This document shows, piece by piece, positions 8,239 to 16,357 of a stretch of 58,018 nt of DNA (position 1 is the first letter of the stretch; the number at the start of each line of letters is the position of its first letter). The notes beneath the pieces were generated by a model. That model did not search any database. It was given only the letters and a program-made list of their open reading frames with translations, and had not been told where the DNA came from. The stretch comes from Planctomycetota bacterium (lineage in GTDB: Bacteria > Planctomycetota > J058 > JAJDCQ01). The position numbers and the translations under genes are program-made. Location of the stretch: NCBI GenBank assembly GCA_029260755.1, contig JAJDCQ010000209.1:1-58018 (forward strand). Direction: 5' to 3'.

Positions 8239-9477
8239 TCAACCGAGCCGGAGGACGAGAAGGCCGGCGAGGGCGCAGATCACGCCGGCGATCCAGAAAC
8301 GGGTGACGACGGCCGCCTCGGGAGCGCCCCCGAAGCGGAAGTGATGGTGGATCGGGGCGCAGCGGAAGATGCGCTTCCCGGTGAGGCGGAACGAGGCGAC
8401 CTGGAGGATCACGCTGCCGGCCTCGGCGACGAAGACGGCGCCGACGATCGGCAGGAGCAGCTCGTGCTTGACGAGGCAGGCGAGGAGCGCGATCGCCCCG
8501 CCGAGCGGCAGACTGCCGCTGTCGCCCATGAAGACGCTCGCGGGGTGACAGTTCCACCAGAGGAATCCGAGCCACCCGCCGGCGAGCGCGCTGGCCGCGA
8601 CGGCGACCTCGCCGGCGCCCGGGACGTGGGGGACGCCGAGGTAGGCGGCCCAGTCGGCCCGGCCGACGACGTACGCGAGCGCGCCGAACGCGCCCACGAC
8701 CGGCAGGGCGGACCCGGCGGCGAGGCCGTCGAGCCCGTCGGTCAGGTTGACCGCGTTGCTCGTCGCGACGAGGACCAGCGCGACCCAGAAGCAGAAGAGG
8801 ACGCCGAGCGGGATCGAGACGCCGCTCGCGATCGGGAGCCAGAGGCTCGTCATCTCGTCGGGACCGAGGACGCGGGGGGTATCGGCGACCAGGTCGGTCT
8901 CGGGCGCTGCGGTCGGCGCGGCCGTCGGCGCGGCGGTCGGCGCGACGGGCTCGTCGACGTCGTCGGCCCGGGCCGCCTCGAGGGGACGGTGCCCCGCGGC
9001 GAGGACGAGGAGGCCGCCGGCGAGCAGCCCGACCGCGAGCTGCGCCGCGAGCTTGCCGCGAGCCGACAGGCCGCGGTCGCGAGCCCGCGTCCCGGCGCGG
9101 ACGGCCGCCTTGTGGAGGTCGTCGGCGACGCCGAGGCCGCAGAGCAGCACCGTCGAGAGGAGGAGGATCGCGACGCCCGGCTCGGTCACCCGCGCGCACA
9201 GCAGCGTCGCCGCGACGACGGCGATCGTGACGAGCAGCCCGCCCATGGCCGGCGTGCCGCTCTTCGCGGCGTGGAGCTCGTTGAGCGTGTCGGAATGACT
9301 CTTGTCGGCCTGGTCGGCGAGGCTACGCCGGCCGAGCAGTCGCTTGAACGCGGGCATGAGGGCGACCACGCCGACGAGGGCGAGGATCGCCGCGAGCGCC
9401 GCGCGCACCGAGATCGACGAGAGGGCGGCGCCGAGCGCCGAGCCGTCGCCGAGGAGCCGTCCGAGGAGCTCGAGCAC
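8239..9477 (-). CDS. mraY: Phospho-N-acetylmuramoyl-pentapeptide transferase MraY
   Basis: MraY transfers phospho-MurNAc-pentapeptide from UDP to undecaprenyl phosphate to make lipid I. The 412-residue product is polytopic and contains the family motifs SGTPAMGG, GVADDLHK (the DDxxK site), NAVNLTDGLDGLA, GDSGSLPLGG and APIHHHF. A loop near residues 180-195 carries a low-complexity run of PTAA units encoded by a 12-base tandem repeat (about 8911-8945), which is unusual for MraY. It lies in a hydrophilic stretch that seems to enlarge a loop. The GTG start comes three bases after the murF stop, and ftsW follows 11 bases after its own stop. The identity is firm. Confidence 0.96.
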   Translation of the reverse strand: MLELLGRLLGDGSALGAALSSISVRAALAAILALVGVVALMPAFKRLLGRRSLADQADKSHSDTLNELHAAKSGTPAMGGLLVTIAVVAATLLCARVTEPGVAILLLSTVLLCGLGVADDLHKAAVRAGTRARDRGLSARGKLAAQLAVGLLAGGLLVLAAGHRPLEAARADDVDEPVAPTAAPTAAPTAAPETDLVADTPRVLGPDEMTSLWLPIASGVSIPLGVLFCFWVALVLVATSNAVNLTDGLDGLAAGSALPVVGAFGALAYVVGRADWAAYLGVPHVPGAGEVAVAASALAGGWLGFLWWNCHPASVFMGDSGSLPLGGAIALLACLVKHELLLPIVGAVFVAEAGSVILQVASFRLTGKRIFRCAPIHHHFRFGGAPEAAVVTRFWIAGVICALAGLLVLRLG

Positions 9478-9480
9478 GGC

Positions 9481-11211
9481 CTAGCCCTCCGCCGTCTGGA
9501 ACGCGGTGGCCCGGCCCGACGGCTCGCGCTCGGTCGTGTCGTCGGGCTCGTCGGGATCATCGTCTTGGGTCGGTCGGTGGGTGCGGAGCATCGAAAGGGT
9601 CATCACCGCGGCGCCGAAGCCCGGCGTGGCGCGTCGCGGGGCCGGACGCGGCACCGGACGGCGCTCGAGGAGGCGCTCGACCCGGGCGACCGCGCGCTCG
9701 AGGGCGACGACCCGGCTCGCCTTGAAGAGGACGACGTCGCCGCTCCGGAGGTCGTCGACGATCGCGTCGGCCGCGTCGAGCGGGTCGTCGGCCACCTCGA
9801 TCCGGTCGATCGGAAGGCCGGCGTCCCGCGCCCCCGAGGCGATCTCCCGGGCGAGCGGCCCGACGGCGACGAGGCGAAGGGGCTGCAGCGCCGCGGCCGC
9901 CCGTCCCACCTCGCGATGCCGTTCGGCCGAGCAGGCGCCGAGCTCGCGCATGTCGCCGAGGACGAGGACGAGCCGCCGTCCGGCGAGCTCCGAGACGGCC
10001 TCGAGGGCCGCTCGTACCGACGTCGGGTTGGCGTTGTAGGTGTCGTCGACCAGAACGACCCCGCCGGCCCGGTGGAGCCGGAAGCGTCCCTCGGGCGGCT
10101 CGAAGCCGGCGAGACCGGCCGCCGCGACCTCGGTGTCGATCCCGAGGGCGCCGAGCGCGCCGACCGCGAGGAGGGCGTTGCTGACGAGGTGCCGGCCGCC
10201 GGGGCACGAGAGGCGAACCCGGGCGCCGTCCGGGAGGATCTGGAACGAGACGCCGTCCCAGCCGGCGGAGTCGACCCGGGCGCGCACGTCGTGGTCGTCG
10301 TCGCGCGGATCGTCGCTGGCGCGCCCGACCGTCGTCACCCGCGGTCCGCCGGCGCGCACGGCGAGCCGGGACGCCGCCCCGGCGAGGCGAGGGTCGTCGC
10401 CATTCACGACGACGGTCCGGAGTCCGTCGGGGCGGAGGTGATCCACGATCGACATCTTCTCGGCCAGGACGCCCTCGGCCGAGCCGAGGTGCTGCAGATG
10501 CGACTCGCCGATGCAGGTGAGGACGGCGACGTCGGGGCGGGCGATCGCGGCGAGGGCGGCGATCTCACCGGGCGCGCTCGTCCCGAGCTCGACGACGGCG
10601 ACCTCGTCATCGGAGGCGAGCGAGAGGAGGGTGAGCGGCAGGCCGACGTTGTTGTTGAACGAGCGCGGGGCGGCGACGCATCGCTTGCCCGCGGCCCGCA
10701 GCGCCGTCGCGATCATGTCCTTGGTCGTCGTCTTGCCGCAGCTTCCGGTGACGGCGACGACGCGGGCGCCCGACTCGCGACGCCACGCGCGGGCGAGCGA
10801 GCCGAGGGCGTCGAGCGGCGAGTCGGCGGCCAGCAAGACGCGCCCCGGATTCCGGTCGCGGAGGGCGGCGATCCGCTCGCCGGCGACGACGGCCGCGACG
10901 GCGCCGCGATCGAACGCGGCGTCGAGGTGGAGGTGGCCGTCGTGGCGCGGTCCGCTCAGGGCGAAGAAGACATCGCCGCGGGCCGTCGTCCGGGAGTCGG
11001 TGGAGACGCCCTCCACCAGCAGATGGTCGACGATGCGCCACGCATCCTCGGATCCGTCGGAGCCGGCGGAGCCGGCGTCGGGAAGGTCGGAGCCCGACCA
11101 GGCGGCGAAGGTGCGGAGGTCGACGGGATCCACGGCGGTCGCTCCGAGACGGGGTTGGGGCTTGCTGACCCCGGCCCGCCGTTGGGAGACGACCACCTCG
11201 GACAACCGCAT
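9481..11211 (-). CDS. murF: UDP-N-acetylmuramoyl-tripeptide--D-alanyl-D-alanine ligase MurF
   Basis: MurF adds D-Ala-D-Ala to the UDP-MurNAc-tripeptide using ATP. The 576-residue product has the N-terminal Mur-ligase motif GVSTDSRTTARGDVFFAL, the ATP loop VTGSCGKTTTKDM near residue 155, FNNNVGLPLTLL, VVELGTSAPGEI, and VDDTYNANPTSVRAAL near residue 390. It is longer than usual (about 450-500). There is a 60-residue N-terminal segment rich in Ser/Asp/Gly and a charged C-terminal tail of about 50 residues (QDDDPDEPDD). It is the first gene of the operon inside this window. No murE lies upstream; instead there are about 600 bases with two palindromic repeats. The ATG at 11211 has no strong ribosome-binding site, and starts inside the N-terminal segment are possible. 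Confidence 0.95.
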   Translation of the reverse strand: MRLSEVVVSQRRAGVSKPQPRLGATAVDPVDLRTFAAWSGSDLPDAGSAGSDGSEDAWRIVDHLLVEGVSTDSRTTARGDVFFALSGPRHDGHLHLDAAFDRGAVAAVVAGERIAALRDRNPGRVLLAADSPLDALGSLARAWRRESGARVVAVTGSCGKTTTKDMIATALRAAGKRCVAAPRSFNNNVGLPLTLLSLASDDEVAVVELGTSAPGEIAALAAIARPDVAVLTCIGESHLQHLGSAEGVLAEKMSIVDHLRPDGLRTVVVNGDDPRLAGAASRLAVRAGGPRVTTVGRASDDPRDDDHDVRARVDSAGWDGVSFQILPDGARVRLSCPGGRHLVSNALLAVGALGALGIDTEVAAAGLAGFEPPEGRFRLHRAGGVVLVDDTYNANPTSVRAALEAVSELAGRRLVLVLGDMRELGACSAERHREVGRAAAALQPLRLVAVGPLAREIASGARDAGLPIDRIEVADDPLDAADAIVDDLRSGDVVLFKASRVVALERAVARVERLLERRPVPRPAPRRATPGFGAAVMTLSMLRTHRPTQDDDPDEPDDTTEREPSGRATAFQTAEG

Positions 11212-11490
11212 CGGCGCGTTTCCCGAGGGGCGGGACGGACCGGAGGCCCGCGTCGACGGCCGCCACCCCGCTGTCGGCTGCGCCGTCGCCGTTCATTCCC
11301 TCGGTTTTTTCGATCGGCGAGCATGACTCGCCGGGCCACGGGTCCGATAACGGAGGGCCGACGTCGCGCTCGCCGTTAAGTCGGGAAGAAGATGCGCGAG
11401 ATCTACGGGTAGCGATCGGTCTCGTGGGAGGCGACCTGTTTCTGGAACGGATCTCGCGCGACGGCAATGGTCTCGGAATCGGCAACTCGC
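11212..11490. other. Intergenic region upstream of murF, promoter expected but not identified
   Basis: This stretch should hold the promoter of the minus-strand cell-wall operon, but I see no convincing -35/-10 pair. From about 11432 it contains the conserved left flank (CTGGAACGG, then ACGGCAATG and GGCAACTCGC) of the palindromic repeat that follows. Confidence 0.4.
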
Positions 11491-11576
11491 AATCCGCGTG
11501 ATCCGCGCAATCCGCGGTTCCCACTCGTTCGACGCCGAGAGAGACCGAACCGCGGATTTCGCGGATGACGCGGATT
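11491..11576 (+). repeat. Palindromic dispersed repeat, copy A
   Basis: Two 30-base arms (11491-11520 and 11547-11576) match in 28 of 30 positions when one is reverse-complemented, and they flank a 26-base loop. Each arm is built from AATCCGCG units, the right arm ending in GACGCGGATT. The same loop and arms recur at 11692, 46493, 50707 and 51706. Conserved flanks extend the unit on both sides: CTGGAACGG and GGCAACTCGC to the left, and GGACCGGACGGCGCCAAGCC to the right. Confidence 0.9.
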
Positions 11577-11691
11577 GGACCGGACGGCGCCAAGCCGTTG
11601 CGGACGCGGCGCGGCGCTGCGGTGGGCGCGAGATTCCCGTTTCTGGAACGGGTCCGCGCAACGGCAATGATCCCGGACCCTGGCAACTCGC

Positions 11692-11778
11692 ACTCCGCGT
11701 CATCCGCGTCATCCGCGGTTCCCACCGGTTCAGACGCCAAGAGAGACCGAACCGCGGATTTCGCGGATGACACGGATT
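11692..11778 (+). repeat. Palindromic dispersed repeat, copy B
   Basis: This is the second copy in the same orientation as copy A, with arms at 11692-11721 and 11749-11778. Its left flank (CTGGAACGGGTCCGCGCAAC) begins near 11643, directly after the right flank of copy A, so A and B form a tandem pair with a period of about 200 bases. Confidence 0.88.
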
Positions 11779-11814
11779 GACTCTGGCGAGTTGTGAGACC
11801 GCCGCCGCCGCGCG

Positions 11815-13596
11815 ATGATGGAAGCAATGCGGGAGGCAACCGACGCGCCGCCGACCGGTCCCATCCCCGAGGTTCCCGGGGTGGCGATGGAGGGTCTGCT
11901 CGGGTCGGGGGGCTTCGGCGCCGTCTGGCGGGGGCGGCACGAGGCGCTCGACGTCCTCGTCGCGGTCAAGGTGCTCGGGCGGGCGGCGGACGACGCGGCG
12001 ACGCTCGAGCGCGCGCTCCGCGAGGCGCGCCTGATGGCCCGGCTCGACCATCCGAACCTGCTCCGGATCTTCGACGCCGGGAGGGTCGGGCCGTCGATCT
12101 TCCTCATCCTCGAGCACATGGACGGGGGCTCGCTCGCGGGGAGGCACGAGCAGCCGGCGGATCGGCTGATCGACCTCGCGCGGCAGCTCCTCTCGGGGCT
12201 GCAGGCGCTCCACCACGCGAGGATCCTCCACCGGGACATCAAGCCGGCGAACTGCCTTCTCCGAAGGACCGACGACCGGGTGAAGCTCGCCGACCTCGGC
12301 GTGGCGGTCGAGCGCGGGACGAGCACGGCGGCGCTCGGGAGGGTCGGCGGGACGCTGCCGTTCCTGGCGCCGGAGCTGCTCGGAGAGAGCCCGCGGGCGG
12401 ACGCGAGGACCGACCTCTACGCGCTCGGGATGACCCTCACCAGCCTCGCCCTGACCGACGACCCCTGCCCGCGCGTCAACGTCGGCGAGACGATCGCGTG
12501 GATCCGCGAGGGCGAGCGACCGAGGATCGCGCAGCTCCGGCCCGACGTCGCGCCGGCGTTCGCCCGCATCGTCGAACGGATGATCGCCCGCGATCGAGAG
12601 GATCGGCCGGCGAGCGCGACCGAGGCGCTCCTCGCCCTGACGAGGACCGACGAGAGCCGCCTCGCATCGTCGACGGGGCGGAGGACCAACCGCGAACCCG
12701 CGCCCGAGGGCGGCGGCGACGGCAACGGCGACGAAGGGCCCGAGCGCATCGGGCCCTGGGTGCTGGGCGAGTGCGTCTACGAGGGGACGAACTGGCGCAG
12801 CCTCGTCGTGCAGCACGTCGCGACCGGAGCGCCGGCGCAGCTCGGCCACCTCCTCCCCGCGAGCCCGCTCGTCCGGGGCAACGAGCTCATCCTCGCCTCG
12901 GCGGAGCGCGCCAGCCGGTTCGACCACGAGGGAGTGCTCCCGGTCCTCGACTGGGGAGAGCACGAGGAGCGAGCCTGGGTGGTCACCGCGCCGAGAGGCC
13001 GGACGCTCCGACAGGTCATCGACGGAGGAAGGCCGCTCCACGAGGCCGAGGCGCTCCGCATGATCGCCTCGATCGCCGCGGCGGTCGGGTTCCTCCACGA
13101 GAGGGGGCTCGTCTACCAGATCGTCGAGCCCGGAGCGCTCCTCACCACCCGCGACGGACGAGGAGTGACCCTCGGCTGGCCCGTCTTCTGCGTCCCGAGC
13201 GGCAGCCCGAGGACCGGAGAGGACGCGAGGAGCGGAAGGGCGCTCGTCGTCCCGTTCGGAGCGCCCGAGGCGTTCGACGACAAGGGCCACGTCGAGCCCG
13301 CCGTCGACATCTGGGGGCTCGGCGAGACGCTCCACTACCTCCTGACCGGAGAGCCCGCGTTCGGCCAGCACGAGAGCCTGCCCGACTGGTTCCGGGCGAA
13401 GGCAACCGAGCCCTTCGACCCCAGGCCCCTCGCCGAAGAGGTCACCCGCCCGACCGCCGCCCTCCTCGCCAGCCTCCTCGCGATCGAGCCCAAGGACCGG
13501 CCCGAGTCCGCCCACGAGGTCGCCGAACGAGCCGACCGCATCGCAAGAAGGCTGCGAGGAGATCCCTCCACCACGCCGAGCTCCCACCCCGACTGA
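11815..13596 (+). CDS. Ser/Thr protein kinase with a second, degenerate kinase domain
   Basis: This 593-residue protein is predicted cytoplasmic, since no membrane segment is visible. The first kinase domain (about residues 22-275) has the glycine loop GSGGFG (31-36), the ATP lysine in VAVK (K52), the catalytic loop HRDIKPAN (D141), DLG in place of DFG (D160) and the APE motif (LAPE). An acidic/Gly linker follows. A second kinase-like domain starts at GPWVLGECVYEG near residue 313. It lacks the lysine and the HRD loop (LVYQIVEPGALLTT sits at the equivalent place near 432) and has no DFG, so it is probably a regulatory pseudokinase. The ATG at 11815 has no clear ribosome-binding site, and ATG 11827 is also possible. 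The substrate is unknown. Confidence 0.9.
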   Translation: MMEAMREATDAPPTGPIPEVPGVAMEGLLGSGGFGAVWRGRHEALDVLVAVKVLGRAADDAATLERALREARLMARLDHPNLLRIFDAGRVGPSIFLILEHMDGGSLAGRHEQPADRLIDLARQLLSGLQALHHARILHRDIKPANCLLRRTDDRVKLADLGVAVERGTSTAALGRVGGTLPFLAPELLGESPRADARTDLYALGMTLTSLALTDDPCPRVNVGETIAWIREGERPRIAQLRPDVAPAFARIVERMIARDREDRPASATEALLALTRTDESRLASSTGRRTNREPAPEGGGDGNGDEGPERIGPWVLGECVYEGTNWRSLVVQHVATGAPAQLGHLLPASPLVRGNELILASAERASRFDHEGVLPVLDWGEHEERAWVVTAPRGRTLRQVIDGGRPLHEAEALRMIASIAAAVGFLHERGLVYQIVEPGALLTTRDGRGVTLGWPVFCVPSGSPRTGEDARSGRALVVPFGAPEAFDDKGHVEPAVDIWGLGETLHYLLTGEPAFGQHESLPDWFRAKATEPFDPRPLAEEVTRPTAALLASLLAIEPKDRPESAHEVAERADRIARRLRGDPSTTPSSHPD

Positions 13597-13659
13597 CCCC
13601 GGATTCGCCGGCAGCCCGCCCCGCCCACCACCGTCTACCCGAGCAGCGGGCGCCTGCTA

Positions 13660-13665
13660 TATACT
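13660..13665 (+). promoter_or_regulatory. Possible -10 element of the tRNA-Arg promoter
   Basis: TATACT lies 14 bases before the tRNA in an AT-rich spot (CTATATACT) that stands out from its surroundings. No good -35 box is visible at the normal distance. Confidence 0.4.
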
Positions 13666-13679
13666 CGAAGCCGAACCGC

Positions 13680-13753
<74 letters not shown>

Positions 13754-13757
13754 TCAC

Positions 13758-14183
13758 TCAAACCCTTGGCGCGCATCCCCTTTGCACTTCGGCGCCCCAA
13801 GTCCGTGGTCCGTGGGTTCTCCGACGTAGGTGCAGTATCCCCCGTCTTGGGTGCACCCTGTACGCCCGTGGTACTGCCCATGTTTTTCGTCCGTCGGCTT
13901 CCGCCCGGAGATCGCCTGGCGCGCGCGTTTCGGCGCGGCGGGTGTCGAGCAGCCTCGTGTCCTGGTAGTGCTTGATGGTCAGCTCGATCGTCCAGTGCCG
14001 CATGATCGCCTCCGCGGTCCGCGGGTGAATGCCGGCCACGACGAGCGAAGTGGCGAGGGTCATCCGCAGGCTGTGGAGTCGGATCGCCGGCCGGCGGCGC
14101 CGACGGACCCCGTCCTCCTCAAGGCGCCAACCACTCGAGGTACCAGGTCCGCGACGACCGGCGCTTGCAGCCGCCGTCGGCAC
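13758..14183 (-). pseudogene. Tyrosine recombinase (integrase) C-terminal remnant
   Basis: About 50 residues in the middle of this frame match the C-terminal catalytic part of phage-type integrases. HSLR is the HxxR box, AGIHPRTAEAIMRHW follows the usual pattern, and IKHYQDTRLLDTRRA contains the expected nucleophilic tyrosine. The upstream half, with the first catalytic arginine and the DNA-binding domain, is missing, and the 60 residues after the tyrosine segment look degenerate. At 141 residues it is far shorter than a whole integrase (300-400). Its position against the tRNA-Arg gene is typical for an integrative element, so it is read as a decayed integrase. Confidence 0.7.
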
Positions 14184-14481
14184 GCACCCTTCACTCGCTG
14201 CGAGCTCCTGACCAGCCAGCCGCCCTTCTGTAACTCAATCCGTTCCGCCAATCAGAATCCCCCCGTTCTGTCAACTTGGCGGCCGGGGTGGCCTTGGATT
14301 GTCAGATGCCGCCGATATGGCAGATGCGTGCATTGAGCACCCCGCGCGAGCAGCGGAGTGCAGCCGATCCACCCTTTGGCATGGCGTTCGCGACAGTCGG
14401 CGCAAGCTCGCGGCGAAGGGGAACAAGGGAAGGCCGCGCGTGAAACCCCGAAACTGCCGCGAGCAGTAGAGAGAACTCCGC
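14184..14481. other. Non-coding stretch in the island, nothing recognised
   Basis: No protein-like frame continues the integrase remnant upstream. The sequence is less GC-rich than the core in places, which fits decayed mobile DNA. Confidence 0.4.
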
Positions 14482-14982
14482 ATGAAGTCGTTTCAGGATC
14501 TGAAGGGCATGGGCCTCGACGCGACCGCGATCCGGAAGGCGGTCGTGGCGCTCGGCGGGGCCGTCGGCAATGCGGTCTCGATGGCAACGCCGGCCTACGT
14601 TGCCGGCTACGACCCCAGCGGGGCCGGGAGCCACCTCATCAACATCTTCCTCCAGGACATGCTGAGCCAGAACGGCATCGCGCGGGTCACCGGCGTCGGC
14701 CGGAAGGTCCTCTACTCGATCGGCGGGGACGCCTGGAAGATCGCCGCGATGAGGGAGGGTCCGGACTCCGTCATGAACAAGACGGTCGACCCCGGGACCT
14801 ACTACATCGGGTTTGACTACGAACTGGACGCCCGCGCCGGTGCGGGGCTGACCGCCCTGTACATCGGCCACCTCAAGGAGGCGATCCCGGGGCGTGGCAA
14901 CGCGGCGCGGCCCGTCTGGAACTGGATCTACGGGGTGAAGATTCCGAAGAGCGTGGCCATGAAGTCGGCCGGCTCGGCTTAG
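14482..14982 (+). CDS. Hypothetical protein, 166 aa
   Basis: I do not recognise this gene. The frame starts with ATG preceded by GAGAGAAC, and the product looks like a real soluble protein of mixed composition (Gly/Ala-rich with Tyr/Trp such as GTYYIGFDYEL and PVWNWIYGVKIPKS near the end). No signal peptide or membrane helix is obvious. The stretch AIRKAVVALGGAVGNAVSMA could form an amphipathic helix. Its stop overlaps the stop of the convergent small gene by four bases. It lies inside the putative tRNA-associated island, so it may be island cargo. Confidence 0.65.
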   Translation: MKSFQDLKGMGLDATAIRKAVVALGGAVGNAVSMATPAYVAGYDPSGAGSHLINIFLQDMLSQNGIARVTGVGRKVLYSIGGDAWKIAAMREGPDSVMNKTVDPGTYYIGFDYELDARAGAGLTALYIGHLKEAIPGRGNAARPVWNWIYGVKIPKSVAMKSAGSA

Positions 14983-15272
14983 ACCGCCCCGGCCTCTCTC
15001 CCGCCGACGATTCGGAAGGGCGGGGTGGGTGAGTCGGTGTCCACCACCCCCGCCTTCACTAGCGCAAGCTCCGGCAACCGCCTGAGTTGAAGCGCGATCC
15101 TCGCGTCGACGATTCTTCCGTCTGCAACAAGACGCCCGACGCCGAAGAAGAGCTTCGCGTCGTCGGTCGCGTCTTCCTGGCGCGTGGCCTTCGCGACGAT
15201 CTCCGCCTGGAGCTCGTGAAGGCCCTTCATGATCGCGTCTCGCATCCGGTCGCTCTGATTCGTCACGGGCAT
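14979..15272 (-). CDS. Small hypothetical protein, 97 aa
   Basis: This is a short unrecognised gene that converges on the 166-residue gene, the two sharing four bases at their stops. The product begins MPVTNQSDRMRDAIMK and is mostly helical and charged, with a conserved-looking core DDAKLFFGVGRLVADGRI. It has no membrane segment. The composition is protein-like rather than the Arg-rich pattern of antisense shadows, which is the main support. Function unknown. Confidence 0.5.
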   Translation of the reverse strand: MPVTNQSDRMRDAIMKGLHELQAEIVAKATRQEDATDDAKLFFGVGRLVADGRIVDARIALQLRRLPELALVKAGVVDTDSPTPPFRIVGGREAGAV

Positions 15273-15639
15273 CGTTGTAGCACTCCCGAGGCCAGACCGT
15301 CCACGGCCTCGAAACCCTCGTCGGTTTCTCCCAGGCCAGACTGCCCCCGCAGGCCTCTACGGAGTCACCTTCGGGCTCCGACCCGGCGCCGTTCCGGATG
15401 TCGGTGCGCGCTACTGCAACGGCCATGGCCAGCGCCATCGCAGAGATCGCGGGGGCGTCCCGCCAGTGCAGCCGGGGCAGGTTGCAGGTCTCGCCTTCAT
15501 AGAGACGCTCCTTCTTCTCGGTGTGGATGGGCTCGCGACCGAGGGGCATCCCTCGAACGCGGGCGAAGGGCCGGCGCCATCAGGCGCCGCGCGAGCGAGC
15601 GCCAGCGGCCGAGGGGGCCGCGATTCGCCCGCCCGCCAC
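15273..15639. other. Island DNA between a small gene and the istB remnant
   Basis: No complete gene is visible. A minus-strand stretch (about 15280-15549) reads as a plausible 90-residue peptide but runs on into an antisense shadow, so it is not called as a gene. Confidence 0.3.
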
Positions 15640-16100
15640 CTCGACGCCTTGGCACGTCGTCGGCGGCATCGCACAGGCGCTCGGACACTGCGCCTGTCGT
15701 GCCGGCTACTCCGTCGCGCACACGGGCGCCCACCAGATGCTCACCGAGCTCCGAGCGGCGCGAGCGGACAACAGCTACGACCGCCGGCTGCTTCGCTTCA
15801 CGGCACCTGACTTACTGATCATCGACGACCTCGGCCTGCGCCAGCTCCCCCACAACGAGCCGCTGGACCTCTACGAGGTCGTCCGCCAGGCGCTACGAGC
15901 GCAGATCGCTCGTCGTCACGTCGAACCGGGCCCTGGATGAGCTGCAGTCGTCGCTCTTCGGCGATCCGCTGCTGGGCAGCGCCGCCATCGACCGGCTGCT
16001 CCACCACAGCCATGTGATCATCATCGAGGGAGACTCGTATCGAACCGCCCGCCGGCAGGCGCGAAAGGATCGAGGAAGTGGAGGCCGTCGAGGCGGCGAG
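15640..16100 (+). pseudogene. istB: IS21-family istB-like ATPase, truncated and frameshifted
   Basis: IstB is the AAA+ helper ATPase of IS21-type transposons. In one frame the DNA encodes QALGHCACRAGYS, then MLTELRAARADNSYDRRL and the Walker B segment DLLIIDDLG. Near 15890 an extra G (CAGG) shifts the frame, and the next frame continues as RYERRSLVVTSNRALDE, FGDPLLGSAAIDRLLHHSH and EGDSYR, the typical IstB C-terminus. The Walker A loop that should precede QALG is missing, replaced by an unrelated VVGGIA stretch. No istA transposase is found nearby. This is a relic of an insertion sequence and supports a mobile origin for the region. Confidence 0.75.
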
Positions 16101-16357
16101 CTGAGCCGTGCGGGCGTGCATCCGCTTAGGCGTCCCGCGCTGCATCCGATAGCCCGTCCCTTGACAGCTTCGCGGCTGCGGTCCTCGACGTCGTCTACGT
16201 TTCGCCGCCTGGGGAGGGAATCTCGTGGCATCCGCTGCGGCGGCGACGGCTCCTCGCCGAGGGATTGAGGACGACGAGACGGTGAGCTTGGGACGGCGCT
16301 ACTGCTCGCAGAGAACGCCGAGTGACACGGAACCACGCGCGGCTCCTTCGCCAAATC
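16101..16357. other. Short non-coding gap, nothing recognised
   Basis: Between the istB remnant and the nucleotidyltransferase stop I see no gene, terminator hairpin or repeat that I can support. Confidence 0.3.

Noticed and set aside
11285..11320. T-rich run (CGGTTTTTTCG) as an intrinsic terminator
   Set aside because: There is no GC hairpin directly before the T run on either strand, and no gene ends there.
8341..11379. Plus-strand open frame of about 1000 codons opposite mraY and murF
   Set aside because: The sequence is low-complexity Glu/Arg/Gly/Asp without motifs, whereas the minus strand encodes unmistakable MraY and MurF.
11491..11778. Small frames reading IRVIRGS-like peptides in the repeats
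   Set aside because: These come from the palindromic repeat units and occur on both strands at every copy, so they are not genes.
14060..14251. Short minus-strand frame that might be the upstream half of the integrase
   Set aside because: It is in another frame and shows no integrase box I motif, so it cannot be tied to the remnant.
15280..15549. Possible small minus-strand gene before the istB remnant
   Set aside because: The first 80 or so residues look plausible, but the frame has no stop there and continues as an antisense shadow, and no ribosome-binding site is evident.
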